Below, piece after piece: positions 10,224 to 22,642 of a stretch of DNA of 64,000 bases (position 1 is the stretch's first letter; each line of letters starts with the position of its first letter). A program made the translations under genes and the position numbers. Origin of the DNA: Oopsacas minuta (lineage: Eukaryota > Porifera > Hexactinellida > Lyssacinosida > Leucopsacidae); assembly GCA_024704765.1 (NCBI GenBank), contig JAKMXF010000299.1:744001-808000 (forward strand), given 5' to 3'. The notes beneath the pieces are model-generated. The model had not been told where the DNA came from, did no database searches, and saw nothing but the letters and a program-made list of their open reading frames with translations.

Positions 10224-12686
10224 AAATTGCATACAAATGAACCTTGCTAACCGAGGTTTATTTGTATGCAATGAGAACATTATAGGAGCGGGACCTGGAG
10301 CTCGCTCCATTAATGAATCTGGAGCGGGAACATCGGACCTCACGTTCCAATTTCATTGCCAAAATTACAAGTAAAATCAACGAAATGTCGTATTCTATTA
10401 TAGCTTATTAGAAATCCAGTAGATCCCAATTTATTAGTCAACCTGGGTTATCTGATCGCATCTTCAGAAACAGAACCATACAAGTAGTGTTATCTGATAG
10501 CGCTTAATCGGATCAAAACGGTCTGGTCAGTTATAATACTTTTAAACGGAGTCAATTATGTGCATCATGTGTCTAGATATTACAAATTTACATTCCTAAA
10601 TAAAGTTCATAATAATAAATGACAACTTTCTACAAAAATAGTTCTTTAAATTAATTACAAGTTTCTGCAGATTGTAATAGTGCCGAACATTCAGCTGCCA
10701 TTTTAGGTTTAACAACTCTTCTTATTTTTCTCGATTGCCAAGCAATTGGAGCTGACTTTCCAAGGTCATTATATCAAAATATGATATAACTTCCTTTTGA
10801 GCTTTGTCCAGGTAGATTACAAATGATGCATCACTGAAGCACATTTTCGTATTTCTCAAGGAAGTAAATAAGACTTTCATTTCATTGTCACAGATCAGAA
10901 AATTCCATAAAAAAATTTTCTGGCTTTGAAATTCTAATTATTTATTCACGTAACAATATCTCGTATTGTAGCTCCATTACTGAGACGCTAGCCCGACAGG
11001 TATCGAAAATAATATCAGGTCGTGTTTCTGTAGTCACCTAATTTAATTGTCCAATTGCAGTCCGCAGTTGTTGTTTTTCTTTGTTATTTACTGCTTAATC
11101 TTTGTTGGTTTCCTCTCTCCAAAGTCCAAACTCTAATAAACACAATCTCCTTGATATTTTGAATATAAGCGTTATGATCAATTGTTATGATCTTAGCGAA
11201 ATGATCAACTTGCAATCCTAGATAATTATATGGAATTCTAACACGTATTCATCGCTATGATGAATAATAATCGTTGGGATTCTCAGAAGAATAATTACAT
11301 TTTTTCATCATCAACCAACAACCATTGTAGATAATATGATAATTAAATATCATCCAAAAAACATTCGTTGGAGGAAATGGCTATACATAATGGGGAATGG
11401 GTGTTATCAGGAGATTCGCCGTCTCGACCTCCTTCACTTATAGAGTTTCTACTGTATCTTGCTAAAAATTCATAAACAGCTCAAGTTAGACAAAGAGATA
11501 TGTACTACGATTGAAGGCGAAGTTGTGCAAGTGGAGTCAATGACCCACTTGGCCTATCCATAGCATTCCATATACTAATGCAATGAGTTCATTGAATTTC
11601 TGGACCAGGGACAGCAATATATTAAAATATATTGATATAGGGAATCCTAATATTCTTATAGTATCAAAATGGTACGTTTTGGCCGACTAAATGTATTAGT
11701 GGTATTAAACTATACACACAATCCACATAAAAAATATTCAGGAAGAAATGATGTTACCAGATTGCTTACTAGACAATTTTATTACCCAAAATGCCCCATT
11801 TGGAAGCTTTGTAAAGAGCCAATTTTTGCGTATACAATTGCAACATTTTGACAGTGAGATCTCAGGATGTTTTCTTCCATAATCTCAAAATTCTGTCATG
11901 ATAATAAAGGTAGCACTTTCCAGAGTTATAGTAGTGACCATGGATGACACTATTTGCCAATATTAATCAATAACTTGACAACCATCAACATTATGATCAA
12001 ATCATCCTGCAAACTTATAGTTTACACCTGACTTCTCATACCCTGATAATACCTTTTGAGATGATATCTCTGAAGATTATGACGCAATTTTGAAAATAAC
12101 TATATATGGCATTATTGATGACTATGCAATTTTCTTTGTAGATAGCATTTTAAAATATATTTCAGGATATGGGAAGTCAGGTATACTATATGTTATTAAT
12201 TGTTATCAAGTTATTAGTGAATATTGGCCAAAATATGCCAGCTGTTTACGAATATTAGCAATATACCATATATATACATATAATAAGGTGTGATAACCGC
12301 AAAAACTCAAATTAAGGAATTTTTGAATTATGCCACTATATGTAATACACTCCTAAGAGAGAGAGAGATATATACTTTAATTGATATACTTTGACTATGC
12401 AAATTCTGATTCAACGTACTTGATTACATGTCTATTATAATATGCTGAAACCCAATCTCTAGCATTCTTTGGTGATTAATCATAATTCCAAAAACTTGTA
12501 TTTTACATAGAATTTTTGGGAATACGATTAATCACAAAATACGTGTGAAATTATACACATCAGCAGATTTCAAATACCATTTCTCTACTACTATACATGC
12601 CAAATTTCTGCTATTCAGCGGTAATCAAGTATGTAGATTTCAAATTTCATACTTTCAAATCTATATCTAAATGATTTATCTTATGA
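10224..12686. other. AT-rich intergenic stretch
   Basis: No gene was recognised. Part of it (about 11860-12060) resembles the old family Y repeat, sharing the phrase GACCATGGATGACA and neighbouring sequence with 58630-58690 in reverse. Open frames here are short and without motifs. Confidence 0.55.
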
Positions 12687-13252
12687 CGAGCCTTTTGCTC
12701 GTCACTTCGCGATGAACTCTGCGCATTGTGGCTCGAGGTATTCATTATTCTCCAAATTGACGGCCACTTTGAGTATTACATATATATAGAACAATGTAAT
12801 TCACAAATATATGTATATGGCATTTACGTTATTGAATTATTTTGTAAGATTAATCCACCTTTGTAGTCGTTGAGGGCAGTATCTATGTAAATTTTGAGAT
12901 TTTGCTAATTTGTTTACCGTATATTCATAAACATAACAATAAATTTACATATGAGACACTTCAAACAAATGCCAAATTCTGGTCCAACATGCTGTGTTAC
13001 TCCTAGGTAACCGTTCAGAGCAAACATGTATTTATATTTTGAAATTTGGCTAATTCTTTTACTTTATTTTCATAAAAGCAACAAATCGTATTCAGTATGT
13101 TTGATATATATATATTTAGTGTATTGAATTCTATTTACTTCCTTGATAAACACGATAAATATATATTTATGCGACAATTTCTAAATTGCTTACCGTATTT
13201 CCTTTCCTTGACAACGGACAAACAAACAACAATTGAGATTCAATAATATAGA
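12687..13252 (-). mobile_element. Non-autonomous Helitron, copy A
   Basis: Read on the minus strand it starts TCTATATTATTGAATCTC, preceded by host A. It runs through a short TTTGTTTGTCC block and ends in two small palindromes (TCGC..GCGA and an imperfect CGAGC..GCTCG), with final bases CTCG followed by host T. Insertion between A and T without duplication and the TC start are Helitron hallmarks. 566 bp, no coding frame. Confidence 0.8.
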
Positions 13253-14095
13253 TTTATCATAATTTGACACATTTTTGTCTATTTTAAATCATGCTAGATA
13301 TTTCGTTTTAACTGCTATTCAGGGGTAGTCGAGCATGTAGGTTCTAATTTCGACATTTACAAATCTGTATCTGTATGATTTATCATATAATTAATCATTT
13401 TGCACCTTTGTATATTTGTCAAATTATCTCAGAAATTTTGGATTAAGTTCACCTGAAGAATCTATCTCCTGTAAACCTAGATTATCTGGAATTTGGCGTT
13501 GCATACATTTGTACGACCCTGGTTGAAATTATAATTAACACATTATTTTTGTTATAGAAAAAACGGAGGTCACATTTCTTTAACTAAAATAACCCTCCAT
13601 TTATTTTCGTTACTCTCATTACCACGATGTTTCCACATTTTTGTTATGAAACAAACAAATCCGCGAAGAAACATAAATATCCACCATACAGTTGACTTCA
13701 CAGCAATATAATCGGGATGAGAATGGTAGCTTTGGAACCTTGGGCTAATACAGGTAATGGTCAAATTTTCTTCAAGAGCATATTTAAATATAATGCAAGA
13801 TAAGCTGTTACGAATTTGTTATAGATACTTAATCGCATATTATTTGTTTGTTTCCATCACTATGGACAATTGTGCAAATTATGAAAAGTAGAAGCAGAAT
13901 GTGCATGTTTTGCACTTCTTTATTTGATTTACTGCCAACCAGTGACTAAAATATGATACTTTTGTAACCAGGAACAATTTGAAGGAATCACATCAATTAC
14001 TTATCGAAATTTACACTCCCTTATGATAGCATAATAACTTCTTCTTTACATCAGCATGTCAAACAGCTGTTAGATAATCCAATTTACATTTAAAA
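13253..14095. other. AT-rich spacer between two Helitrons
   Basis: No gene or bounded element was recognised. One 64-codon frame at 13570-13764 (minus) has no family motifs. Confidence 0.5.
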
Positions 14096-14538
14096 CGAGC
14101 CTTTGGCTCGTCGCTTTGCGATGAACTCGGCGCATTGCGCCTCAAGGTATTCAACGGACAAACAAACAGACAAACAACAATTGAGATTCAATAATATTGA
14201 TGTTGTTTACAATATTCAGACTCAGCATACTCGAGTAACCCAGTATAGTCGTTGAAAGCATGATTCTACCTCTATTTTGAAATTTGTTTACTTTGTTTCA
14301 TGAAAACAACAAAAAATACATATGATTAATCCATAAGTGTGAAAATCGGATTCAGCATGTTCGATATATTTTAGTGAAGTTTTAGTGAATTCTATATACT
14401 TCCTTGATAAACATGATCAATACATAGTTGTGCGACAATTTCAAAATTGCATACCCTAAATCCTTTCCTTGAAAACGGACAAACAACACAGGCAGACAGA
14501 CAGACAGACAGACAATCATTGAGTTTTAATAATATAGA
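14096..14538 (-). mobile_element. Non-autonomous Helitron, copy B
   Basis: On the minus strand it starts TCTATATTATTAAAACTC after host A and ends CGAGCCAAAGGCTCG before host T. The 5' region has a GTCT/GTTTG microsatellite block. A second, internal copy of the 5'-end motif lies near 14155-14200. About 443 bp. Confidence 0.8.
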
Positions 14539-16803
14539 TTAGTGGCACTAATTCCTGGATTCAAGATCCCGAAATCCCAGCATTGAGAACTCTATATTTG
14601 ATACTTTGCACTTCTTAATTATACAAAGCAAGTTAGAATGGTGCAAACCTTTTGTCTATAGATAAGATGCATTGAGGATAGATTGAATATCATCTAAATT
14701 TTAGCCTAAAATAGGTGTTTATGTATATGATAATAACTCTGATAACAATTTAGTTCAATTAATAAAGCTTCAGTTTAAACCAAATGATAGATTCGAATCT
14801 TAACTTTTCGGTAGCCAGAGCCACTTAGCCTGAAATAAATGAATCTCAAAAATTTGCAGCAAAATATGTACGCAACTTGTTCATAATCTATTGATATATC
14901 ATCTCAATATCCGATGACAATCATACTTACTGTCTTCTATTAACTTGACAACAACTATTGCGAGTTGAAGAATTTGTGACAAAAATATGTATATTTAGAT
15001 TATCAATACATTCCAACTATGTATATAATGCTATAGTTCTGGTTCCTAGTGAAATACATGCAATATTCTTTCCTACTTATCCCACATGAGTGAATTCGAA
15101 AACAGTTGAAATTTTATCAAAGAATACCTATTTCCCCAATTGACACACTGTGAAATCTTTTTGATGAGCTTTATTTTCGGGTAATTAATTTTTCTGACCT
15201 TGGAAACAGCTCATCAATCTTGATGATTATTCTTTATACCCATATCGTCCAAAATCGTCCAAGATAGTGCAAAATGTGGTCCTTATCTGAATATCGTAAT
15301 GTGTCTATTATTCATTTTATTACCATGAATCGTAAAAATTTTTCTTTCTAATGAATTTGATACTTAGTGCTTCTTAGTTTGCCAAAACTGCTAAAATATA
15401 TATCCAATTCAGTGTTTTCGGCAAAATGTCTTTTGCCAAAATATCATTCAGCAAGATGTGTTTCAGCGAGGTGTATTTTGGAATGGTGCCTAGTACCTAT
15501 ACGGTTCACCTTCTACTTGTTTATAATAATTACAATGCACACGAATATATAATCTATATTCACCGAAGATATCTGCACGATACATATATCTGATGAATAC
15601 ATTAAGTTTAAAAATTTGATGACCTCCTCTTTTGCTGCATCAAATTGATGAACTCCTTGAAGGTCATCATCTATCATAGATAATGAATATGTATGTTTGT
15701 GGTTTGAATACAATTATATTTTAATGCTGATCTACAATGCTATCATATAACCGACACAGCAAAATCAGGGATAAATGGTGAGTCATATATACGAAGGGTG
15801 ACTATATCTCCTTTTACATAGTCCTATATTATTGCTGTCCTTTTTTCCTGGCTTCAAACCGAGACTAGCACTCAATAAATAAGTTTTTATTGGATAAGAC
15901 GATCCTCTCGGGACTCGAATAATAATACTTACTATCCGAAAGTAAGTCTTAAGCCGAGTACTTACTAACCGCATTCTACTGTACTAGTATTTGCAGAGAA
16001 TTTCAGCCAATTTTGAGCGTTATAAATGTTTGCTATGACCTTTGAATCATATTTTATGTGAATTGTACGGAATTTGTCCCATTTTGTCCAATTATATATG
16101 TGTTCATCCAATATCCAAATTTATTGCTATTATCATTACGTATTTCTAGAACATCCCAATAGGTATTTGGATCTAATTGTCACTATTTGCTACAATAGTG
16201 TCATTTCCTACATTTCAATAAAATAATGCCTCTATTATTAACCGAATACTGCCCAGAAAATGTGAGATTTTATGACGTCAAAAAGATGGTAAATCTCGCT
16301 TTTGGTGTGGGAATTAGTGTTTAATGTAACTTTTTATTACGTACGTGAACTATAAATTCTTTATCATTAAATGTCCTTTTTTCAATGAGGAGATGGTCAC
16401 ACAATGTATAGTATACATTTTTTATGATTAAATGTAGAATTAAATTTGATAACCTCCTACTTAAATGCATCAAATTGATGAACCTGGATATGGATGTCTT
16501 CAACAACATGTATGTTATATATTGAATCTCTGGTGAATCAATTGCCGGAACACACACATCGCTTACTACTTTGTTTCCATTATCGTTTTCATTCATTTGT
16601 GATATTAATCCCATAAGACATAGCGATAACGCATTTAACCTCGGTAATGGTTCTAGATTTATTCAAGGTTGAACTCATTAACGGAATGCTAACTTAACAG
16701 TATTATGGTCAAACTAAATAATCTGGTCAATCGAATGATTTATTCAACCTAATAATTCGGTCAACCAGATAATCACATTTATAGAATCCAGTATACATAA
16801 AGA
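14539..16803. other. AT-rich stretch with degraded repeats
   Basis: No gene was recognised. A pogo-like right end (ATTCTACTGTA) lies at about 15973-15983 without a clear left partner. About 15986-16400 is a relic of a MULE leader, listed separately. A phrase close to GCATCAAATTGATGAAC occurs at about 15637 and 16469 and marks a small dispersed repeat. Confidence 0.5.
15986..16400 (+). repeat. Leader relic of a FLYWCH/MULE family (repeat X, copy 1)
   Basis: The sequence from TATTTGCAGAGAATTTCAG to ATGAGGAGATGG matches 22476-22642 plus 23812-23972. Its last part matches the sequence just before the MULE start codon at 29810: AATTCTTTATCATT, then TGTCCT and ATGAGGAGATGG. It therefore looks like the 5' part of that element without its gene. 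Confidence 0.6.
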
Positions 16804-16805
16804 TA

Positions 16806-16867
16806 CAGTCAACATCCGGTAACTCGAATCTCAGGGAATCAAAATCTGTTCGAGTTAACGGATGGAC
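16806..16867. mobile_element. Very short pogo-like MITE
   Basis: The left end CAGTCAACATCCGGTAACTCGAA and the right end, reverse complement TAGTCCATCCGTTAACTCGAA, are inverted repeats beside TA dinucleotides. Only about 62 bp. It belongs to the same end family as 16962-17108. Confidence 0.5.
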
Positions 16868-16961
16868 TATATTTAAGAATTCTTGTGATATTTCATAAAT
16901 GAAATAAGAACATTCCTAACAAAAGTATTCAAAAATTCTATTGTTATTTTAATATGCTATA

Positions 16962-17108
16962 CAGTTAACATCCAATAACTCAAACCCTGAAAATCTGTTC
17001 GAAAAATCGACTGATCGAGTTACCGTATGCGAATAGACTAAGAGTACAGCGAAGGGAAGTTAATATTTTTTCGAGCTAACAAATGTTCGAGTTACCAGAT
17101 GTTGGCTG
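16962..17108. mobile_element. Pogo-like MITE, same end family
   Basis: It starts CAGTTAACATCCAATAACTC after TA. The right end in reverse complement reads CAGCCAACATCTGGTAACTC. No coding frame. The right TA is slightly displaced, so the exact boundary is uncertain. Confidence 0.55.
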
Positions 17109-17419
17109 AATAATATTTGTTTGAGTTTAAATCACCTCACGTGAGAAGTTGTGATTGTAGAAATAAATAATTCAGTTGACCAAATTATTCGGTTAACCAA
17201 ATTATTTGGTTCCAAACTGAATATCAACTATTTACCAATATTATTTGGCTAACTCGAATATTAAATATTCGGTTTCTAATGCTTTTATCCCATTTTCACC
17301 AACATTTGGAGACAGGTAATTATACCTGACTAGAGATCTGACTTGGATTTGAGTTGTTTGAGTGTGGATTTATATCGGCCAATAATGCATTTTGACAAAC
17401 AATGATGTGCCATTTAGAG

Positions 17420-17837
17420 TAGGGGGCAACCTTTTGAGCCTGCGAGCCACATTAAGTGATTAATCATTACCTGTGCCACATTGAGTGATTAATCACATTA
17501 TTCGTCCTCTGGTTCAAATCTTACTTGCAAAGTTCCTTAAAAAGTATGTTAAAAACAACGATGCAATACTAATACTAATTTTATTATGTATTCGCAGCGT
17601 GTGATGTGTTAAAGTATAATGTACACTCACAATTAACACTATATATATTGAGCGAGGTTTTGAACGAATATATTGACCATGGAATATTTTCGAAAAGTAT
17701 TATTTGTTCTAATGAATATAAATTTATTAGTCAACTATAAGGTCACAATGTGACTTTGTATAGGGAGACCCGCGGGCCGGATAATCTCACTCCGCTGTCC
17801 AGATCTGGCCTGCGGCCAGGAGGTTGTTGGCTCTTGG
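17420..17837. mobile_element. Probable non-autonomous hAT-like element
   Basis: Left TAGGGGGCAACC and right (reverse complement) CCAAGAGCCAACAACC are weak inverted ends. Both are followed inwards by GC-rich sequence (GAGCCTGCGAGCC and CCTGGCCGCAGGCC). The flanks TTTAGAG and TTTAGCAG could be a degraded duplication. No coding frame. Confidence 0.4.
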
Positions 17838-17980
17838 TTTAGCAGATAGATGTGATACACGTTTGCTCTAAGGAAGTTAATTTACCAAAAAAGTAAGGTT
17901 TATAGTAAATACAACAATGATAGTTTGGCATAAACTGTTCCAATGACTATATCTGGGAAATCATTCTACCAACCTACCTT

Positions 17981-19042
17981 TCAGCATAAATACTTTCTAC
18001 ATTTGGTTGATTCACATAAACAAGGTACACCCTTGAACTTTTTAGTTGATTGAAAATCTTTGTACATTCGATAATCAAAAGTTAACTCTGATCCAGCTAT
18101 GATATGCTTCTTTGAGAATAATGCGATATGAGGTAAATTGACATCTAAATTGTCAATCCAAACCGGAAATACTTCAAGATTAGGTTCACATGAGTGGTTT
18201 ACGAAATGCGATATATTTCCAAAGTTTTTTGCATCAATAGTATACACATTATCTACGTCATTAAAATCCAAATCAAATAGATAAGTTGCACCCTCGTTAT
18301 CGTAATACTTCCCCCTCAATTCTGCTTCACGTGAAGTTATAACTTCGCCCAGATATTCCATCACAAACCTTCCACTTTCTATTGCAAATTCTGTCTTTAC
18401 TCCCCAACCCTTTCCATTAACAGTAGTAAACAAGCATAAAGGAACCTTTCGCAAATGTTGTACAATACGATTGGAACAATTTTCTTTGCACGAACAGGCT
18501 GAATTGCATTCAAAAATCGGTTTTCTTTGGGTATGCTTGAGTGTACCATATTGGTTGTAAGCATTTGTTACTCCTGATAACCTGGGACAACAATAGTCAG
18601 TATTGAGACAGTTTGAGGAGTATATAGAGGTACCTTTCTTCTCACAATTACATCCAATTGGTGGAGGTGCTATTGGTCTTTCTATATTCAACCCAAAGAT
18701 ATTTTCTCTAACATAAGTGAAATTTGGGATTTCACTCACCCTATCTTTGACTACTTTTATGGGGGCCTCACCATACGGTAAACTTAAATTTATGTAATGT
18801 TCGAATAAAGTAAGTTTCAGATGCATAAAGTGTTCATTCTTGCTTGATAATATCCGAGATACTTCCAGACTTCTAGGTAGCTCAACGATATCAGCTGAGT
18901 AGAACTTTTCTATAATGTTTCTATCATCAATAGACCCCAGTAGTGCTGATAATGATTTTAGACATGGAATTCTACAGTTTGAAAATTTAAATACACTTGA
19001 GATATCTGGCGGGTTGTGGGCGTCATTAGAATGTATATCCAT
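17981..19042 (-). CDS. SUV39-type histone H3 lysine-9 methyltransferase
   Basis: One 353-codon exon. Start is ATG at 19042, preceded in frame by TAA at 19052-19054, so no further N-terminal coding sequence is contiguous. A divergent region (1-128) precedes the pre-SET domain with nine cysteines (C131 to C189). The SET domain follows (about 201-326), with GWGV, NHSCEPN (282-288) and FDY (322-324), then a post-SET motif C-x-C-x4-C at the C-terminus. All S-adenosylmethionine and zinc residues expected of the family are present, so it should methylate H3K9 in heterochromatin. SUV39 proteins normally carry a chromodomain, and none is encoded here. Being intronless it may be a retrogene, though no poly-A tract follows the stop. 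Codon use is AT-rich like the surroundings. It is the clearest host gene in the window. Confidence 0.9.
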   Translation of the reverse strand: MDIHSNDAHNPPDISSVFKFSNCRIPCLKSLSALLGSIDDRNIIEKFYSADIVELPRSLEVSRILSSKNEHFMHLKLTLFEHYINLSLPYGEAPIKVVKDRVSEIPNFTYVRENIFGLNIERPIAPPPIGCNCEKKGTSIYSSNCLNTDYCCPRLSGVTNAYNQYGTLKHTQRKPIFECNSACSCKENCSNRIVQHLRKVPLCLFTTVNGKGWGVKTEFAIESGRFVMEYLGEVITSREAELRGKYYDNEGATYLFDLDFNDVDNVYTIDAKNFGNISHFVNHSCEPNLEVFPVWIDNLDVNLPHIALFSKKHIIAGSELTFDYRMYKDFQSTKKFKGVPCLCESTKCRKYLC

Positions 19043-19054
19043 CTCCAAAATTTA

Positions 19055-21256
19055 GTCGTATTTATGACCCAGTAGAATTAAGTTTGATCGTTGAAATCTT
19101 GTATTTAATTATCATTTTATATTTTGAAACTGTGGTTTACTTATAATATTCTGAATGCATACAACCTTGGCTAAAGTACTGAATAAATTAGTAAATTATA
19201 CTGATCTATTCAATAAAATTATGTTGGAATTCATCAATATTTTAGCTGTTCGTTTACGTGAACATGTTGATATTATACATACGTAGTCAGAGCTCTGCCG
19301 TTGTGTGTAACATTTCGAAGTAGGTGCGACCCCTCCTCATTTAGGTCCAATTTCATTGAAAATTTGGGATGCTATAGAACAGTGATGGGCAGAAATTTAT
19401 CTTTCGAGATCAGTGAAATTTCAAGATAACTTGGCGTGCTAAACTTGTATATTTGTAATAACATGATAATATCCTTGCTTGCGGCATGATAAGGATTGCT
19501 AGATCGAATGTTTTTTGGAATGAATTATCAGGTTAAAATATGTATCTACGTATACTTAAAACGCAATTAATCTGGTATATATGTTCATTCTGGATGCTCA
19601 ACCTGTATGGATACATAACCCGAGTGCGGTTGCGAAACTTGCCGCCTAGTCAGTCCGTTAAGTAACGGGACGACCGGTTATCCATCTGGACGTCCTGTTA
19701 CGTTATGGGACGGTTGGTCGCGCATTCGGTCAACCAGTTAACTAACATGATGTGAGAATTTAAATATGGATGATCAATTATATACAGAAAGCATAGATAT
19801 GTAATCCATCATAAGTTCGGTAACTATGGCATTAAGAACTTGCGATCACAGATTTTGATCCAGATTGTAATCTCTCTTTTGAGAGATCAGAAGGGGAGTC
19901 GTCGAACCGTTTAAAAAGCAGCAGCGTGAACTTGATCGGCTAAACAGGACCAATTAAAATATACGTTACTATTTTTTGAAATGATTTGCAGCCCATGTAT
20001 GAAAATAAGTTCTTGTACATAACGTATATTCCAGAGATGGAACCGGTCAGGACAGACCGGACGGTCGAGTTTTAACTGGCAGGCCGAGTTGGGCTGGCTG
20101 ATTTTGTGTAACCGCTGAATGAGTTAGAAGTCAAATTGTGTTACTATAATTCTAGATATTTTTGAACCCTAATGAATTTATGAGAGTTTCCTACACGAAT
20201 TTTTGTACTAGTTGTGTCGTTTGAATGACCGGACCGGTTCCAGAAATGGAACTGGCTGGGCCGGGCCGGGTCGGGTTGGGTACTGGTTTGAATCTTGACC
20301 AGTCGGCCGATATCTCCATATGATCTTTCAATATGGTTTATGGCCGTAATATATAATAAATACCTTCATTAGGGCTGAAGTCGGTAAACCAGTTAACCGC
20401 TATGAGAAATATATTCGGTTAGCCGAATAGTGTCATTTTAACCATTATGTTCACAGTGTTCCTAAGGTTTGAGAGGTACGAAATTATATATACACGAATT
20501 CCGCTAGTTAGGTATTTATGAGAAGTTGATTTTTAGATCCATATTCCTAAATTTCAATAGTTTTTGTAAGTTACAATCATATCAAGAATGCATATGTAAG
20601 GCTATGTATATTAATTACTTGTATCTCATCTGGAATTTCTTCGGAAACTGGCACGGCGGGCGGTATTTTATTTATTTTTTATAGGCCAGTTAATATATAA
20701 AATATTTCACTCTTAGATTATCTCGCCATTTCTCTGGACACTAAACATACTGAACTTTTCAACTGTACAACTAATAAAATGTGGATTGCACACTCCGTGG
20801 CCAAAGAATTATCCATACATTTGGAAAACATGTAAAGAAATCTTTCCGGACAGGGGATGGAATTTGGTGCGGCGGGGATGAGAAACAATTATATTACTTT
20901 ACATGGCCTAATGATATGTATTGATATTTTCAAATTTAGTTAACAAACTTCGTTGTTTAGATTAAGGAAAATTGTAACGGTTAACCGCTATTTTTCGAAA
21001 AGGTTTTAACAACCCACATAAGTTCTACCTGGATACATATTAATACGTAATGTATGTTTAAGTTATTGATCTTCTGTTTTTCAATAAATTGATGAATACC
21101 TTTCACACATTCTAAAGGTCTTTGCCATATACGTTGTTGATGGCTTCCAAGGAGTTCAGCAATTTTGATACATCAAAATCTAAGATAATCAAACTTTAAC
21201 CCTCATCAAATATTTGTCTATATGATTCACTTTATATCTTTGCGTTTTTAAATATA
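19055..21256. other. Intergenic stretch, degraded repeats
   Basis: No gene was recognised. Near 19660-19735 an imperfect inverted repeat surrounds GGACGACCGG and GGACGTCC. Near 20033 and 20225-20300, GGAACCGGTC phrases face each other (CAGAGATGGAACCGGTC against GACCGGTTCCAGAAATGG), which could be ends of a degraded hAT-like element. Confidence 0.4.
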
Positions 21257-21430
21257 CAGTAGAGTCTCGTTGATACGTACACCAGGGAACTGGGAAAAAT
21301 TCCTACTCCTTATCCGGAGTAGGTATTATCCAAACAAATATACATTGAAAAGACATCAAAAGGGACTGATAAGTTTATTCCTTACCCGGAGTTACGTCTT
21401 AACCGTGTTCGTGTTAAGGGGATTCTACTG
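21257..21430. mobile_element. Pogo-like MITE
   Basis: CAGTAGAGTCTCGTTGATACG at left pairs with GGGGATTCTACTG at right. Each end is flanked by TA. Inside, both halves carry a motif near CCGGAGTAGGTATTA / CCGGAGTTACGTCTTA. No coding frame. Confidence 0.7.
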
Positions 21431-21432
21431 TA

Positions 21433-22150
21433 CATGCACAAATATACTATACAGTGTAACAGTGACCCAACATTGGCCAGACTACTGGCCCACGTACGGG
21501 GGCGCATGAGTGGGGGAGGTGGCGCAAGTATGTGGAATGTGGTGGCGGCTTAACCTGGCCCAAAGATGTTAGCATGATTTTTGTTTGTTTTTGTTCAACA
21601 ATAGACTCCTTTAAATGAGGACTGTAGGCGCTTGAACTCGGTCATGAAACTTGGGTCCATTAGAATAAATTTGAAGTTCTATATTTCAAAGTACCACGTT
21701 TTTGTCCGAATACATGTATTACATAGTTATAAATATATTTCATCAATCACAAAATGGAATAATTTTGACGAAACGTGTGAAATTTCTGCTTAGCAGCATT
21801 TTTGGGCATAGATGTGTCCATCTTTGATACACCGTAGAACGCTAAATACTACAAATATGATTTCAGAATTCATACTCTATGATCTATTGATATTTTTATA
21901 CAAAATATTCAATTTAAAACTCTATATTAATACATTGGGCTATTTAACACCCTATCAAATTATTGCTTCCGACGCCGCGCTACCGTGGCACTTGGGCCAA
22001 GTGTCCCAGGAGTTCTTTTAAACTGGACGCTTGATCCACTCTGTACACACCACATAATGGTAATGTTGCCACATATTTTTCACTATTATTGCGTCTGCGC
22101 ATCTGGAGTTGCCTAATTCCTATCTTATCATTCATATAATCACAAAAGTT
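21433..22150. other. Intergenic stretch without recognised gene
   Basis: Open frames of 60-80 codons occur but show no family motifs. No bounded element is visible. Confidence 0.5.
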
Positions 22151-22327
22151 CAGTGGAAACCGCCTATTAGCAATTCTTACTTTGCAAGAATTCTCCTTGC
22201 TAAAACTTGAATTTTTCTATATGCACACTTATACCATGCAAAATTGGATTTTACGCAAGTCCTTGAAATATGTTGCTAATAAGCGAATTTTGCTATTAGA
22301 CGAGTAGCTAATAGGCTGATTCCACTA
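22151..22327. mobile_element. Pogo-like MITE with CTATTAGC motifs
   Basis: Left CAGTGGAAACCGCCTATTAGC and right (reverse complement) TAGTGGAATCAGCCTATTAGC are clear inverted repeats. Inner copies of TTGCTAATAAGCGAA resemble the motif arrays of the MITE at 588-888, so the two may share a transposase. Confidence 0.65.
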
Positions 22328-22642
22328 TATTTGTTTTATTAGTTCTATAATACGGGTGACCATTAGTCCTTTATTTCAAAGTGCATTCCGTTTATTTCTG
22401 CCTGTTCTTTTGTCTTGTTTTCCCTTATTAAATCGAGGATGTCTAATCCGAGTTATATTGTATATTATAAATAATTATTTGCAGAGAATTTCAGACAAGT
22501 CTGAGCTCAAAAATGTTTCTCTGACTCGTGATTAATAATTTATTTAATTTGACTGAAGTTCGTCACGATTTGGTCCATTATCCAATTTGGTTGATATTAT
22601 CACTACGTTTTCTATAACATCCCTATGGGTATTTGTATCTAT

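Noticed and set aside
12680-14540. Short-period repeats that at first looked like a CRISPR-type or satellite array
   Set aside because: The repeated blocks are the ends and internal blocks of separate Helitron copies. Spacing is irregular and there are no unique spacers.
16321-16614. 97-codon minus-strand frame
   Set aside because: It lies antisense to a MULE-leader relic and a small dispersed repeat, and it has no recognised motif.
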